Assembly: GCA_039908525.1 (NCBI GenBank)
Contig: JAMOAY010000012.1
Coordinates: forward strand, 30,453 to 94,452
Origin: Magnetaquicoccus sp039908525
Lineage (GTDB): Bacteria; Pseudomonadota; Magnetococcia; Magnetococcales; Magnetaquicoccaceae
Direction of reading: 5' to 3'
DNA: 64,000 bases
The notes beneath the pieces are model-generated. The model was not told the DNA's origin. It was given only the letters and a program-made list of their open reading frames with translations, and searched no databases. Below, one piece after another: positions 37,070 through 45,694 of this stretch. How positions within the stretch are numbered: the stretch's first letter is position 1; each line of letters opens with the position of its first letter. Made by a program: the position numbers and the translations under genes.

Positions 37070-38263
37070 TCAGCCGAGGGGAAGGGAGACGGTCAGGGTG
37101 GTTCCCGTCTCCTCCCCCGTCTCCATGGCAATGCTGCCGTTCTGAATCTTGGCGATGAGCATGGCGGAGTAGGTGCCCAGCCCGGTGCCACCGGCTTTGC
37201 CGGCCGTGGTGTATTTGTCGAAAAAACACCCCACCAGTTCGGCCGGCACGGCGCCCTGGTTGTGCAGGGTGAGCACCGCCTTGTCCGCCGTCTTGTCCCA
37301 GCGAATGGTTATGATGCTGTGCCGCGGGGCCGCCTCGATGGCATTCTTGATCAGATTGGCCAGCAGGGAGTAGCAGAGCAACTCTTCTCCCAGCACCATG
37401 CAGGGGGTCTCCTCGTTGGCCGACGACGGCGTGCGGATCTGGATGCGCAGCCTCTTGCTGGCAATACGATCCTGGAACGCCTGCCGGATTTTGTGCACAA
37501 CGCCCATGATGTCAACAGGTCGGGGATTCAGGGCATAGGTACCCTGCTCCATTTTGTACAGATCCAGAGAGCTGTTGATCATCTCCAGCAACCGGTAACC
37601 GGACTCGCGAATGATGCCCAGCATCTTGACCTGATCCAGGTCGCTCTCCGGCTCCTTTTTTTGTGCCAGCAGCAGATCGGTAAAACCGATGATGGCGTTC
37701 AGGGGAGTCTTGAGATCGTGGCGCATGATGCGGCTGACCTCCTCTCTCAGGGCCGCCGCCTTGATCAGCTCGTGGTTCTGCCTCTCTATCCTTTCTCTGG
37801 CCTTTTTCAGCCCCAGGTGGGTCTTGGTCCGGGCGTGCACGATGGCGGCACTGAACGGCTTGGTGATATAGTCCACCGCTCCCAGCTCAAGTCCGGTCAT
37901 CTCGTCGGATTCGTCATCCTTGGCGGTGATGAAAATCACGGGAATGTCGCGGGTCTGTTCGTTGGCCTTCAGACGGGTGCACACCTCATAACCGTCCATC
38001 TCCGGCATGACAATGTCCAGCAGGATCAGATCCGGTTTCTGGCTCTCTGCCAGCTGCAGCGCCTGCTGACCGTTGGTGGCGATGGAGACCTCAAAGTCGG
38101 GCTGGAGCGTGGGCAACAGCACTTTGATGTTGGCCGGTACATCATCCACAATCAATACCCGAGGTAGGGTGGGTTCTGGAGCCATATCCTGTCCTGATCG
38201 ACCGATGGTGCCGGGTTGGCCGGCGAAGAGCCGTACAATGCGTTCCGGGGGATTGTCGCTCAT
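37070..38263 (-). CDS. Receiver domain-histidine kinase
   Basis: 397 residues: receiver (RVLIVDDVPANI, LILLDIVMPEMDG, YITKPFS), HisKA-like domain with IMRHDLKTPLNAIIGF and a HATPase (NLIKNAIEAAP; GGTGLGTYSAMLIA). The phosphoacceptor box reads RHDLKTPLN rather than the common SHELRTPLN. Start 38263 has AGGA four bases away; ATG 38185, directly before the receiver, has an equally good site. Probably co-transcribed with the following PAS-GAF kinase. Confidence 0.88.
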   Translation of the reverse strand: MSDNPPERIVRLFAGQPGTIGRSGQDMAPEPTLPRVLIVDDVPANIKVLLPTLQPDFEVSIATNGQQALQLAESQKPDLILLDIVMPEMDGYEVCTRLKANEQTRDIPVIFITAKDDESDEMTGLELGAVDYITKPFSAAIVHARTKTHLGLKKARERIERQNHELIKAAALREEVSRIMRHDLKTPLNAIIGFTDLLLAQKKEPESDLDQVKMLGIIRESGYRLLEMINSSLDLYKMEQGTYALNPRPVDIMGVVHKIRQAFQDRIASKRLRIQIRTPSSANEETPCMVLGEELLCYSLLANLIKNAIEAAPRHSIITIRWDKTADKAVLTLHNQGAVPAELVGCFFDKYTTAGKAGGTGLGTYSAMLIAKIQNGSIAMETGEETGTTLTVSLPLG

Positions 38264-38349
38264 TGATCCTGACAAATCAACCGGGTAACACAAGGTCGCG
38301 CCAGGGTGTTGAAACCAGACGGAGCAGAGTGCCCGTCACACGGGCTGCT

Positions 38350-40617
38350 TCAAGCGCCGGGGCGCGCCGTCGGGCAGAGAGGCCGATTCGCCCTCAACAA
38401 CCGCTCGAACGCCTCCGCCGGCAGGGGGCGGCTGAAATAGTAACCCTGGATCTCGTTGCACGCGTTGTCCCGCAGGAACTCCAGCTGGTCTGCGGTTTCC
38501 ACCCCTTCGGCGATCACCGCGAGGTTCATCTTGTGGGCCAGGGAGATGATGGCCGAGACGATGGCGCAATCCTCGGGATCGCCGGGCAGGTCGGTGACAA
38601 AGGAGCGGTCTATCTTCAGGGCATGGAGAGGAAACCGCTTCAGGACGCCCAGAGAAGAGTAGCCGGTGCCAAAATCATCCAGGGAGAGATGCAGCCCCAT
38701 CCCCCGCAACGCCTGCAGGGTGGCGATGGCCTGCTCCACATTCTCCATGACCATGCTTTCGGTCACCTCCAACTCCAGGAATTCGGCCGGAAGTTCCGTC
38801 ACCGACAGAACCGAGGCCACGGTATCGATCAGTGCCTCCCCCTGTTGGAATTGCCGGGCCGACAGATTGACGGCCACCCGCACCGGGGGATGGTTGGCCT
38901 CCAGCCACTCCTTGTTTTGTTGGCAGGCCGTCTGCAGGATCCAGGCCCCCAATGGCACAATAAACCCGGTCTCCTCCGCCAACGGAATGAATGTTCCTGG
39001 TGACACTAGGCCGTGCCCCGGTTTTTCCCAGCGCACCAGGGCCTCCATGCCGACGATGCGACCGCTCTGGCTCTCCACCTTGGCCTGGTAGTGGAGGCAG
39101 AACTCCCCCTTCTCCAGGGCATGCAACAGCTCTCTCTCCATCTGCATGCGCAGCATCGCTTGGTTCTGCATCTCCTGGGTGAAAAAACAGAAGGTGGAGC
39201 GACCGGCCTTCTTGGCCTGGTACATGGCACTGTCCGCATTCTTGAGCAGAGACTCCGCGTCTTTGGCGTCGTGCGGGAAAAAGGTGATGCCCATGCTGCC
39301 GGAGACCGAGAACTCTTCCCCCAGCAGGTGAAAGGGTCTGGCCAGCTGCTCGAGGATCTTGCGGGCCACCAGTTCGACATAAAACGGGTTGGTCAACTCC
39401 TGAAGAATGATGGTGAACTCATCTCCCCCCAGACGGGCCACCGTATCGGAGCCGCGCAGACAGCTGGTGATCCTTTGCCCGGCCTCCTGCAACAGGCGGT
39501 CTCCGGCCTCATGGCCCACGGTGTCGTTGACCAGCTTGAACTGGTCCAGGTCAATGAAAATCAGCACCACGTCCCGATGGTTGCGGGTCGCCATGGCCAG
39601 TGCCTGATGCAGACGGTCGTGGAACAGAAAACGGTTGGGCAGCCCGGTCAACACATCAAACTTCGCCTGCTGGTCCAGCTGTTTCTCCAGATGGCGATGC
39701 TTGAGCAGACCGGCCACCGTGTGGGCGACCGTGGTCAGGAAGGCCTCCTCACCCGGTTGCGGTCGATGGTCGGTGGCCAGGTAGAGATTGATCACCCCCA
39801 GACATTGGGTGTTCTCCAGAATGGGCACACAATAGTGACCGTGAGGTGGCATGTTCTCCAGCAGGATCTCATGCTGTTCATCCACGTGGGGGGAGAAGAG
39901 CAACTTTTTCGACGCAAAGGCCTTGCCGCACAGACAGCGACCCGGTTGCAGGCGGGCGCAGGAGGCCTGATGGGAGTTGTCAAGACCCTGATGCGCCGAC
40001 AGGACAAGCTCCCCGCTCGCTGGATCCAGCAGAAAGATGGCCCCCCTGGGTTGCAGGTTGAACCAGGAGACAGAAAAGATGATCCTGAGCACGGTTTGCA
40101 GCTGCTCTTCCAGGGAGATCGGCTCCAGCACGGTGGCCAGCAGTCTGCTGATGGCCTGGCGGGACTCGCTGGCCATGCGCAGCTGCAGCTGTTGTTCGAT
40201 CAGGGAGCCGTTCTGCTGCTGGAGCATTTCATAGGCCGAACGCAGGGCGAGGTGCGTCTTGACCCGGGCCAGCACCAGGGGGGGATTGATCGGCTTGGTG
40301 ATATAGTCCACGGCGCCACAGGCAAAACCGGCCTGTTCGTCCTCGATCGAACTGCGCCCGGTCACAAAAATGACCGGAATCTCTGCGGTCGCCTTCTCGG
40401 CTTTCAGCTGCCTGCACACCTCAAAGCCACTCATGTCAGGCAGCATGATGTTCAGCAGGATCAACGTGTAGGGCGCTGCGTCGAGATGGGCGCGCCGGCA
40501 GGCCGCCAGCACCTCCCGACCGCCCGGAAGCAGGTCAACAGAGCCACACTCCTCCAACAGGTAGCGCAAATCCTCCTGGATGGAGGGTTGATCTTCGACA
40601 ATCAGGATGCGATTCAT
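38350..40617 (-). CDS. Receiver-GAF-GGDEF-EAL cyclic-di-GMP enzyme
   Basis: 755 residues: receiver (ILIVEDQPSIQ; aspartate position LILLNIMLPDMSG has Asn where Asp is normal), GAF with a cysteine-rich piece (CARLQPGRCLCGKAF), GGDEF with intact LGGDEF and EAL with intact EALVRW, DDFGTGYSS and EGVET motifs. Both cyclase and phosphodiesterase activities are therefore possible. The Asn in the receiver would prevent normal phosphorylation there. ATG 40617 begins the receiver domain. Confidence 0.9.
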   Translation of the reverse strand: MNRILIVEDQPSIQEDLRYLLEECGSVDLLPGGREVLAACRRAHLDAAPYTLILLNIMLPDMSGFEVCRQLKAEKATAEIPVIFVTGRSSIEDEQAGFACGAVDYITKPINPPLVLARVKTHLALRSAYEMLQQQNGSLIEQQLQLRMASESRQAISRLLATVLEPISLEEQLQTVLRIIFSVSWFNLQPRGAIFLLDPASGELVLSAHQGLDNSHQASCARLQPGRCLCGKAFASKKLLFSPHVDEQHEILLENMPPHGHYCVPILENTQCLGVINLYLATDHRPQPGEEAFLTTVAHTVAGLLKHRHLEKQLDQQAKFDVLTGLPNRFLFHDRLHQALAMATRNHRDVVLIFIDLDQFKLVNDTVGHEAGDRLLQEAGQRITSCLRGSDTVARLGGDEFTIILQELTNPFYVELVARKILEQLARPFHLLGEEFSVSGSMGITFFPHDAKDAESLLKNADSAMYQAKKAGRSTFCFFTQEMQNQAMLRMQMERELLHALEKGEFCLHYQAKVESQSGRIVGMEALVRWEKPGHGLVSPGTFIPLAEETGFIVPLGAWILQTACQQNKEWLEANHPPVRVAVNLSARQFQQGEALIDTVASVLSVTELPAEFLELEVTESMVMENVEQAIATLQALRGMGLHLSLDDFGTGYSSLGVLKRFPLHALKIDRSFVTDLPGDPEDCAIVSAIISLAHKMNLAVIAEGVETADQLEFLRDNACNEIQGYYFSRPLPAEAFERLLRANRPLCPTARPGA

Positions 40618-40756
40618 GAAGCCTTTGTCTGTTGCGCGGATAGTTACCATACGTCACACACATGCCATGCGAGGGGCGAATTCTATCCTGTATCGACCGG
40701 TTGGTCGAGTCCTGGCGCGCTGCGGGCCCCTCTTTCCCGCAGACTGCCGAACGGTT

Positions 40757-42706
40757 TCACACCCCTGTGTCGGCCAACAGGCTCCGCACCCGGTTGCTCT
40801 CCTGCTCCAGGCGTGCCAGCAGGGCACCAGCCTCCTGGATGGCGCCGGTCTCTCCCATGCCCTCCAACTCCTGGCACAGCTGGCTCATCCCCACGGCATG
40901 CACCACCCCGCAACACCCTTTCAGGGCATGGGCTGTTTTCATCAGGGCTGCAGCATCCCCGGCCTGCACAGCCCCATGCAGCATGGCCATGTTGGTGGTC
41001 AAGTCCCGCAAAAAGGTGTGCAACAGGTGGCCATGCCGCTCTTTCCCCAGCCTGCGACGTTTTTCATCCAGTGCCTGCCGGTCCAGCAGAGCCGGTGTCT
41101 CATCTTCCCGCGCGGTTGGCGGGGCGGCTTCTGTTGGGGAAACGCCGTCCGCGTCACGAGGCAGAAATCGGTTCAGCAGATCCCAGAGGGCGTGGAGGGT
41201 CAGAGGTTTGCCCAGAAAACCATCCATGCCCGCCACCAAACACGGTTCCGGATCGTCGGAGAGCAGACCGGCCGTCAGAGCGACCACCGGTGTCTGCCTC
41301 CCGGTTGCCTGTGTGCTTTCCCACTGGCGCAGGGCGCGGGTGGTGGCAAACCCGTCCATGCCCGGCATCTGGCAATCCATCAGCACCAGGTCAAAGGGCT
41401 GCTGTTGCAGCCGTTGCAACGCCTGCAGACCGTCACAGGCCAGTACAACGGAGTCGATGCCCAGCATCTGCAAGGCATCCTTCAAAAAGAGCCGATTGGT
41501 CTCCACATCATCCACCACCAGCAACCGGTATGCCCCCTGGCGGAACGGGGCCATTTCCGGAGTGTGGGGGGAGAAGCGGGGTGGGGACAACGGCTGGCTG
41601 GCCACGGTAAACGGGAGGGTGACATGGAAACAGCTGCCATTCCCCTCCACGCTTTCGGCCTGGATCTTCCCACCCATCAGCCGGACCAGCCTGTCGCAGA
41701 TGGTGAGCCCCAGACCTGTGCCGCCGAAGTGGCGTGTGATGCTTCGGTCTGCCTGTTCGAAAGGTTGGAACAGCCGCGCCATGGCCTCGGGCGGGATGCC
41801 GATCCCGCTGTCTTGTACCGAAAAGCGCAGCAGAATGCTCTCCGCCAGCCATCGCTCCACGGCCACCTCCACGTGGACCCGACCGGTGTGGGTGAATTTG
41901 ATGGCATTGGCGATCAGGTTGTCACACACCTGACGCAACCGGTTGGGGTCGCCACGCAACACATCGGGCACCTCGTCCCCGCGTTGCCAGGTGAGTGTGA
42001 GCCCCTTGTCCTGGGCGGAATGGGCAAACAGCGCGCAGCTGTCGGCCAGCAACCGCTCCAGATCAAAGGCAATCGACTCCAGCCGTACCTTGCGGGCCTC
42101 CAGTTTGGAATAATCCAGAATGTCGTTGGTGATGGCGAGCAGATGGCGGCCAGAGTGTTGGATGGCGCTCACCCACTGCCGCTCCTTGGGCTCCAGATCT
42201 CTTTGTGCCAACAGATCGGCAAAACCCAGAATGCCATGCAAAGGGGTGCGAATTTCATGGCTCATCTGGGCCAGAAAACGGCCTTTGGCCTCCGCCGCCT
42301 GCAGGGCCTGCCGTTGGGCCTGCTTCAAGGCCAGATGGCTTTTGACCCGGGCCAACACCACCGAGGGACTGAAGGGTTTGCTGATAAAATCCACGGCTCC
42401 CAGGGCCAGACCACGGGTTTCGTCCTCCGGATCCGCCTTGACGGTGATGAAGATGATCGGAATTTCGCAGGTGGAAGGCATGCTTTGCAGCCGCTCGCAG
42501 ACGGTGAAACCGTCCATTTTGGGCATGACGATATCCAGCAGGATCATGCTGGGAGGCGCCGCTGTCGCCCTCTCCAGCGCCCTCTGGCCACTGGTGGCGG
42601 CCACCAGGGTGAACGCCTGCTCCAGGATGGAAATCAATATTTTGACACTGCTTGGCGAGTCATCGACAATCAGAATGGTGGGCCGCTGCCCCGGGTGTTC
42701 CGTCAC
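40757..42706 (-). CDS. Receiver-histidine kinase-receiver-Hpt hybrid kinase
   Basis: 649 residues: first receiver (TILIVDDSPSSVK, MILLDIVMPKMDG, FISKPFS), HisKA (AQMSHEIRTPLHGILGF), HATPase (VQDSGIGIPPEAM; GGTGLGLTICDRLVR), second receiver (LLVVDDVETNR, LVLMDCQMPGMDG) and C-terminal Hpt (TAHALKGCCGVVHAVG). A complete phosphorelay chain in one chain. Start GTG 42706 is preferred, with GGGGAGA upstream and four bases after the previous stop; a TTG at 42727 is possible. Confidence 0.88.
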   Translation of the reverse strand: MTEHPGQRPTILIVDDSPSSVKILISILEQAFTLVAATSGQRALERATAAPPSMILLDIVMPKMDGFTVCERLQSMPSTCEIPIIFITVKADPEDETRGLALGAVDFISKPFSPSVVLARVKSHLALKQAQRQALQAAEAKGRFLAQMSHEIRTPLHGILGFADLLAQRDLEPKERQWVSAIQHSGRHLLAITNDILDYSKLEARKVRLESIAFDLERLLADSCALFAHSAQDKGLTLTWQRGDEVPDVLRGDPNRLRQVCDNLIANAIKFTHTGRVHVEVAVERWLAESILLRFSVQDSGIGIPPEAMARLFQPFEQADRSITRHFGGTGLGLTICDRLVRLMGGKIQAESVEGNGSCFHVTLPFTVASQPLSPPRFSPHTPEMAPFRQGAYRLLVVDDVETNRLFLKDALQMLGIDSVVLACDGLQALQRLQQQPFDLVLMDCQMPGMDGFATTRALRQWESTQATGRQTPVVALTAGLLSDDPEPCLVAGMDGFLGKPLTLHALWDLLNRFLPRDADGVSPTEAAPPTAREDETPALLDRQALDEKRRRLGKERHGHLLHTFLRDLTTNMAMLHGAVQAGDAAALMKTAHALKGCCGVVHAVGMSQLCQELEGMGETGAIQEAGALLARLEQESNRVRSLLADTGV

Positions 42707-42710
42707 CGTT

Positions 42711-43520
42711 TCATCTCCCCAGTACAATTTCCGTCACGAACTTCACCCCGAAGAAGGCCAGAGCCAGGAAGAGATACCCCCACAGGGTGAAACGGACCGC
42801 CCGTCGCCCGCGCCACCCCTGCAGGCGGCGTCCCAGCAACAGAACCCCGAACAGCAGCCAGGTCGCCCAGGTGAACACCTGCTTGTGGGTGAAGGCCAGT
42901 GCGGCGCCCCGCTCCCCATAGGCGTACCAGCCACCGGTCAACATGCTGGTCGTCAACAGGACGAACCCCATGGATACCATGAGAAACAGGGTCTCCTCCA
43001 GGGAATCCAGGGGGGGCAGCAGGGTAAACAGCCGCCCCAGATGCTTGGTTTTCAGGGCATGTTCCTGGAAGGCGTCCATCAGGGCCAGAATGGCTGCAAT
43101 GCTGAACAGGGCATAGGCCAACAGGGAGAGCACCAGATGGCCCAGCAGCAACGGATCGGTCATCAGGCGCAGGTCGGGATGGGCGGGCAGCAGGTGGGCA
43201 CCCACCAGGGTGAAAACCATCAGCGGCAGCAGCAACACCCCCACCGTGCGCGCATCTTCCCGGCGCAGGCGCCACCAGAGCAGGTAGATGCCTCCCATGG
43301 CCAGGGCCGACAGCTCCAGGGAAGCGCTCAGATTGACGGCCAATGCCCCGTGCTCCGCGAGCAGATGCCGCACCAGGGGCAACCATTGGGCCAACCAGCC
43401 GGCCAGGATCAGCCACCAGCTCAACACCGACGGTCGCACCCCCCGCAGGTGGTTGAAGGTGATCCACACCGCAGCCACCGAATAGCAGCCCACCGCACCC
43501 CAAAAGAAAAGTCCCTGCAT
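42711..43520 (-). CDS. CcsA/YpjD-like cytochrome c assembly-family membrane protein
   Basis: 269 residues with about eight membrane helices. Conserved features of the CcsA/HemX-type family: a histidine in GHLVLSLLAYALFSIAA, PPLDSLEETLFLMV and the C-terminal FTHKQVFTWATWLLFG with its histidine. The family handles haem in cytochrome c maturation, but YpjD-type members have no settled role. No other ccm or ccs gene is near. It ends four bases before the GTG of the hybrid kinase. Confidence 0.82.
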   Translation of the reverse strand: MQGLFFWGAVGCYSVAAVWITFNHLRGVRPSVLSWWLILAGWLAQWLPLVRHLLAEHGALAVNLSASLELSALAMGGIYLLWWRLRREDARTVGVLLLPLMVFTLVGAHLLPAHPDLRLMTDPLLLGHLVLSLLAYALFSIAAILALMDAFQEHALKTKHLGRLFTLLPPLDSLEETLFLMVSMGFVLLTTSMLTGGWYAYGERGAALAFTHKQVFTWATWLLFGVLLLGRRLQGWRGRRAVRFTLWGYLFLALAFFGVKFVTEIVLGR

Positions 43521-43648
43521 CCTGTGGCTCCGTTGAACCCTTTCATAAGTGACGCAGAACAGCCATGATGGGTGCCGTCAACCCGGTCGACCCCATGCGG
43601 CCTGGAATACCGTGCGCTCGCCCTTTTCCCGCCGCACAAGGAGGCACC

Positions 43649-44350
43649 ATGTTGGACCCGTGCACCATGATCGTCCTGGCAGCCGGTCGAGGGGAGCGGC
43701 TGGGTGGTCCGTTGCCCAAACAGTATCTGCCACTGCGGGGGCGGCCGCTGCTTTGGCACACCCTGAGCCGCCTGCATCGCCATCGGCAGATCGACGCCAT
43801 TGTACCAGTCATCGCCCCCACGGGGGAGGGGCTTTGGCAACAGATTCTGTCACCCCTGTTGTCGGATCTGCCCAAGATCACCCCACCCGTCCTGGGTGGT
43901 GCCGAGCGGCAACAATCGGTCTTCATGGCCCTGCACACCCTGGCGTTGGCAGAGGATGCCTGGGTCGGCATCCACGATGGTGCCAGACCTCTGTTGGAGG
44001 GAGATCTGCTGGACCGTTTGCTCGACGCCCGGGTGCACGGAGAGGCCATCATCCCCGGCCTGATGGCCAGCGATACGGTCAAGCAGATCGACCGGGGAGA
44101 GGTCGTCGCCACCCTGAACCGCGACCGCATCCTGCTCGCGCAGACACCGCAACTGTTTCGCTTTCACCAGATACGGTACGCCCATCAGCAGGCCGCCGCC
44201 AGCCGTTTCATCGGTACCGACGACGCTTCCCTGGTGGAACGGCTCGCCCAGCCGGTGCGGATCGTGGCGGGCAGTGCCCGCAACATCAAAATCACCCACC
44301 CCCTGGACTGGCAGCTGGCCGAGCTGCTGCTGCAAGAGGAAGAGTCATGA
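43649..44350 (+). CDS. ispD: 2-C-methyl-D-erythritol 4-phosphate cytidylyltransferase
   Basis: Third step of the MEP isoprenoid pathway. 233 aa with the nucleotide-binding N-terminus (MIVLAAGRGERLGGPLPKQY), HDGARPL and the C-terminal GSARNIKITHPLDW. ATG 43649 follows AAGGAGG; the frame is open upstream without a better start. It overlaps ispF by ATGA, giving the common ispD-ispF pair. Confidence 0.96.
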   Translation: MLDPCTMIVLAAGRGERLGGPLPKQYLPLRGRPLLWHTLSRLHRHRQIDAIVPVIAPTGEGLWQQILSPLLSDLPKITPPVLGGAERQQSVFMALHTLALAEDAWVGIHDGARPLLEGDLLDRLLDARVHGEAIIPGLMASDTVKQIDRGEVVATLNRDRILLAQTPQLFRFHQIRYAHQQAAASRFIGTDDASLVERLAQPVRIVAGSARNIKITHPLDWQLAELLLQEEES

Positions 44351-44880
44351 CCATGAGAATCGGACAAGGATTCGATGTCCATCGCTGGACAGAGGGACGT
44401 CCCCTGATGCTGGGGGGGGTTCTGATCCCGCACACACAGGGCCTGCTCGGCCACTCCGACGCCGACGTTCTGCTCCATGCCATCATGGACGCTCTGTTGG
44501 GAGGGGCCGGTCTGGGGGATATCGGCCACCATTTTCCCGATACCGATCCCCGCTATCGGGGTATCGACAGCCGGGAACTCCTTAAAATGGTTCAGCAGAC
44601 CCTGTCCAAGGCGCAGTGGGGCGTGGCCAACCTGGACGCCACCGTCATCTGCGAACGGCCCAAACTGGCACCCTACATGCCCGCCATGCAGCAGGAGATC
44701 GCCCGCATCTTGCAGATCCAGCCGACCCAGGTGAACATCAAGGCCACCACCACCGAAGGGCTGGGTTTTACCGGACGCAACGAAGGGGTGGCCGCCCAGG
44801 CCGTCGTGTTGTTGACGCCCATCACGGCGGCTCCATGCGCAGCCGAAAACCCAGATTGCGCCGTCGATGGCCCGGGTTGA
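44347..44880 (+). CDS. ispF: 2-C-methyl-D-erythritol 2,4-cyclodiphosphate synthase
   Basis: Fifth step of the MEP pathway. Zinc ligands in GFDVHRW and GLLGHSDADVLLHA, and the C-terminal motif IKATTTEGLGFTGRNEGVAA are present. 177 aa, against about 157-162 usually: the extra C-terminal ~18 residues (TAAPCAAENPDCAVDGPG) are read through DNA that also codes for the end of the convergent FGE-fold gene (59-bp overlap). Confidence 0.95.
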   Translation: MTMRIGQGFDVHRWTEGRPLMLGGVLIPHTQGLLGHSDADVLLHAIMDALLGGAGLGDIGHHFPDTDPRYRGIDSRELLKMVQQTLSKAQWGVANLDATVICERPKLAPYMPAMQQEIARILQIQPTQVNIKATTTEGLGFTGRNEGVAAQAVVLLTPITAAPCAAENPDCAVDGPG

Positions 44881-45670
44881 GCTCGAAACGGTAGGCCGCC
44901 CGAATGTGGCTGGCATACCCGTTCCACCCTCCGCCGCGCAGCACCCTGCCTGCCCCCTCCGATGGTCCCTGAGGGTCCGCAACGGCCTGTTCGGCGTACA
45001 CCTTTTTGCCATACCAGTCCTGGCACCACTCCCAGACATTGCCCAGCATGTCATGCAAGCCCCAACCATTCGGCTTCAGTTGCCCGACAGGGCGGCTCTT
45101 CTTCCCTGAGTTGCCGGCAAACCAGGCATACTGCTCCATCTCGCCATCCCCGTCTCCCCAGTAACGGGTCGTCTCCGTTCCGGCCCGTGCCGCATACTCC
45201 CACTCGGCCTCTGTGGGCAGGCGATAGCGCCTGGCGCCCGCCTTGTCGTTGAGTTTGCCAATAAAACTCTGCACCTCCTCCCAGGAGACATTCTCCACCG
45301 GTCGATCGGCGCCCTTGAACTCACTGGGGTCGTTTTCCATGACAGCCTGCCACTGCGCCTGGGTCACCTCGTACTTGCCCAGATAAAATCCCTGGCTGAT
45401 CGTCACCGGGTGTCTCGGCATCTCGTCATCATTCACATCCGCCGCAAAGGAGGTTCCCATCATGAACCGACCGGGAGCAATCCAGACAAATTCGATGCCA
45501 TGGTCATCCTTGAAGGAGGAGGTGGCATCCGTTGGTGGTGCATCCACCTGTTTGCCCTTGGCGAAGAAAGAGAAGCCCGGCACGTTGGTGGCGAACATGA
45601 ACAGATAGAGCAGATTGGGAAGAACCAGCATCAGGAGCAGGATGAGGAGCACTTTATGACGGGTACGCAT
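44822..45670 (-). CDS. Membrane-anchored FGE/SUMF1-fold protein
   Basis: 282 residues: one N-terminal membrane segment (LLILLLMLVLPNLLYLFMFA, about 8-28) then a formylglycine-generating-enzyme-type domain (FVWIAPGRFMMGTS, PVENVSWEE, RLPTEAEWEYAARAG, LGNVWEWCQDW, RVLRGGGWNGYASHIRAAYR). It has the common FGE core but no sign of the C-terminal cysteine pair that makes true sulfatase-activating enzymes, so a binding or structural role is at least as likely. Its end overlaps ispF. It does not share the 3' hairpin or DNA identity of the two island FGE genes. Directly downstream of the Sel1 gene on the same strand (24 bp). Confidence 0.82.
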   Translation of the reverse strand: MRTRHKVLLILLLMLVLPNLLYLFMFATNVPGFSFFAKGKQVDAPPTDATSSFKDDHGIEFVWIAPGRFMMGTSFAADVNDDEMPRHPVTISQGFYLGKYEVTQAQWQAVMENDPSEFKGADRPVENVSWEEVQSFIGKLNDKAGARRYRLPTEAEWEYAARAGTETTRYWGDGDGEMEQYAWFAGNSGKKSRPVGQLKPNGWGLHDMLGNVWEWCQDWYGKKVYAEQAVADPQGPSEGAGRVLRGGGWNGYASHIRAAYRFELNPGHRRRNLGFRLRMEPP

Positions 45671-45694
45671 CGTGATATTCCAGGGATCGGTCTC

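Noticed and set aside
34970..38167. 1065-codon open frame on the plus strand
   Set aside because: Antisense of two histidine kinases with canonical motifs; composition is shadow-like.
39013..41610. 865-codon open frame on the plus strand
   Set aside because: Antisense to the GGDEF-EAL protein and hybrid kinase; no recognisable domain.
44822..45670. Third DGR variable protein
   Set aside because: It has the FGE fold but lacks DNA-level identity to the island VRs, the conserved APSSTL tail and the hairpin; its end is instead shared antisense with ispF.
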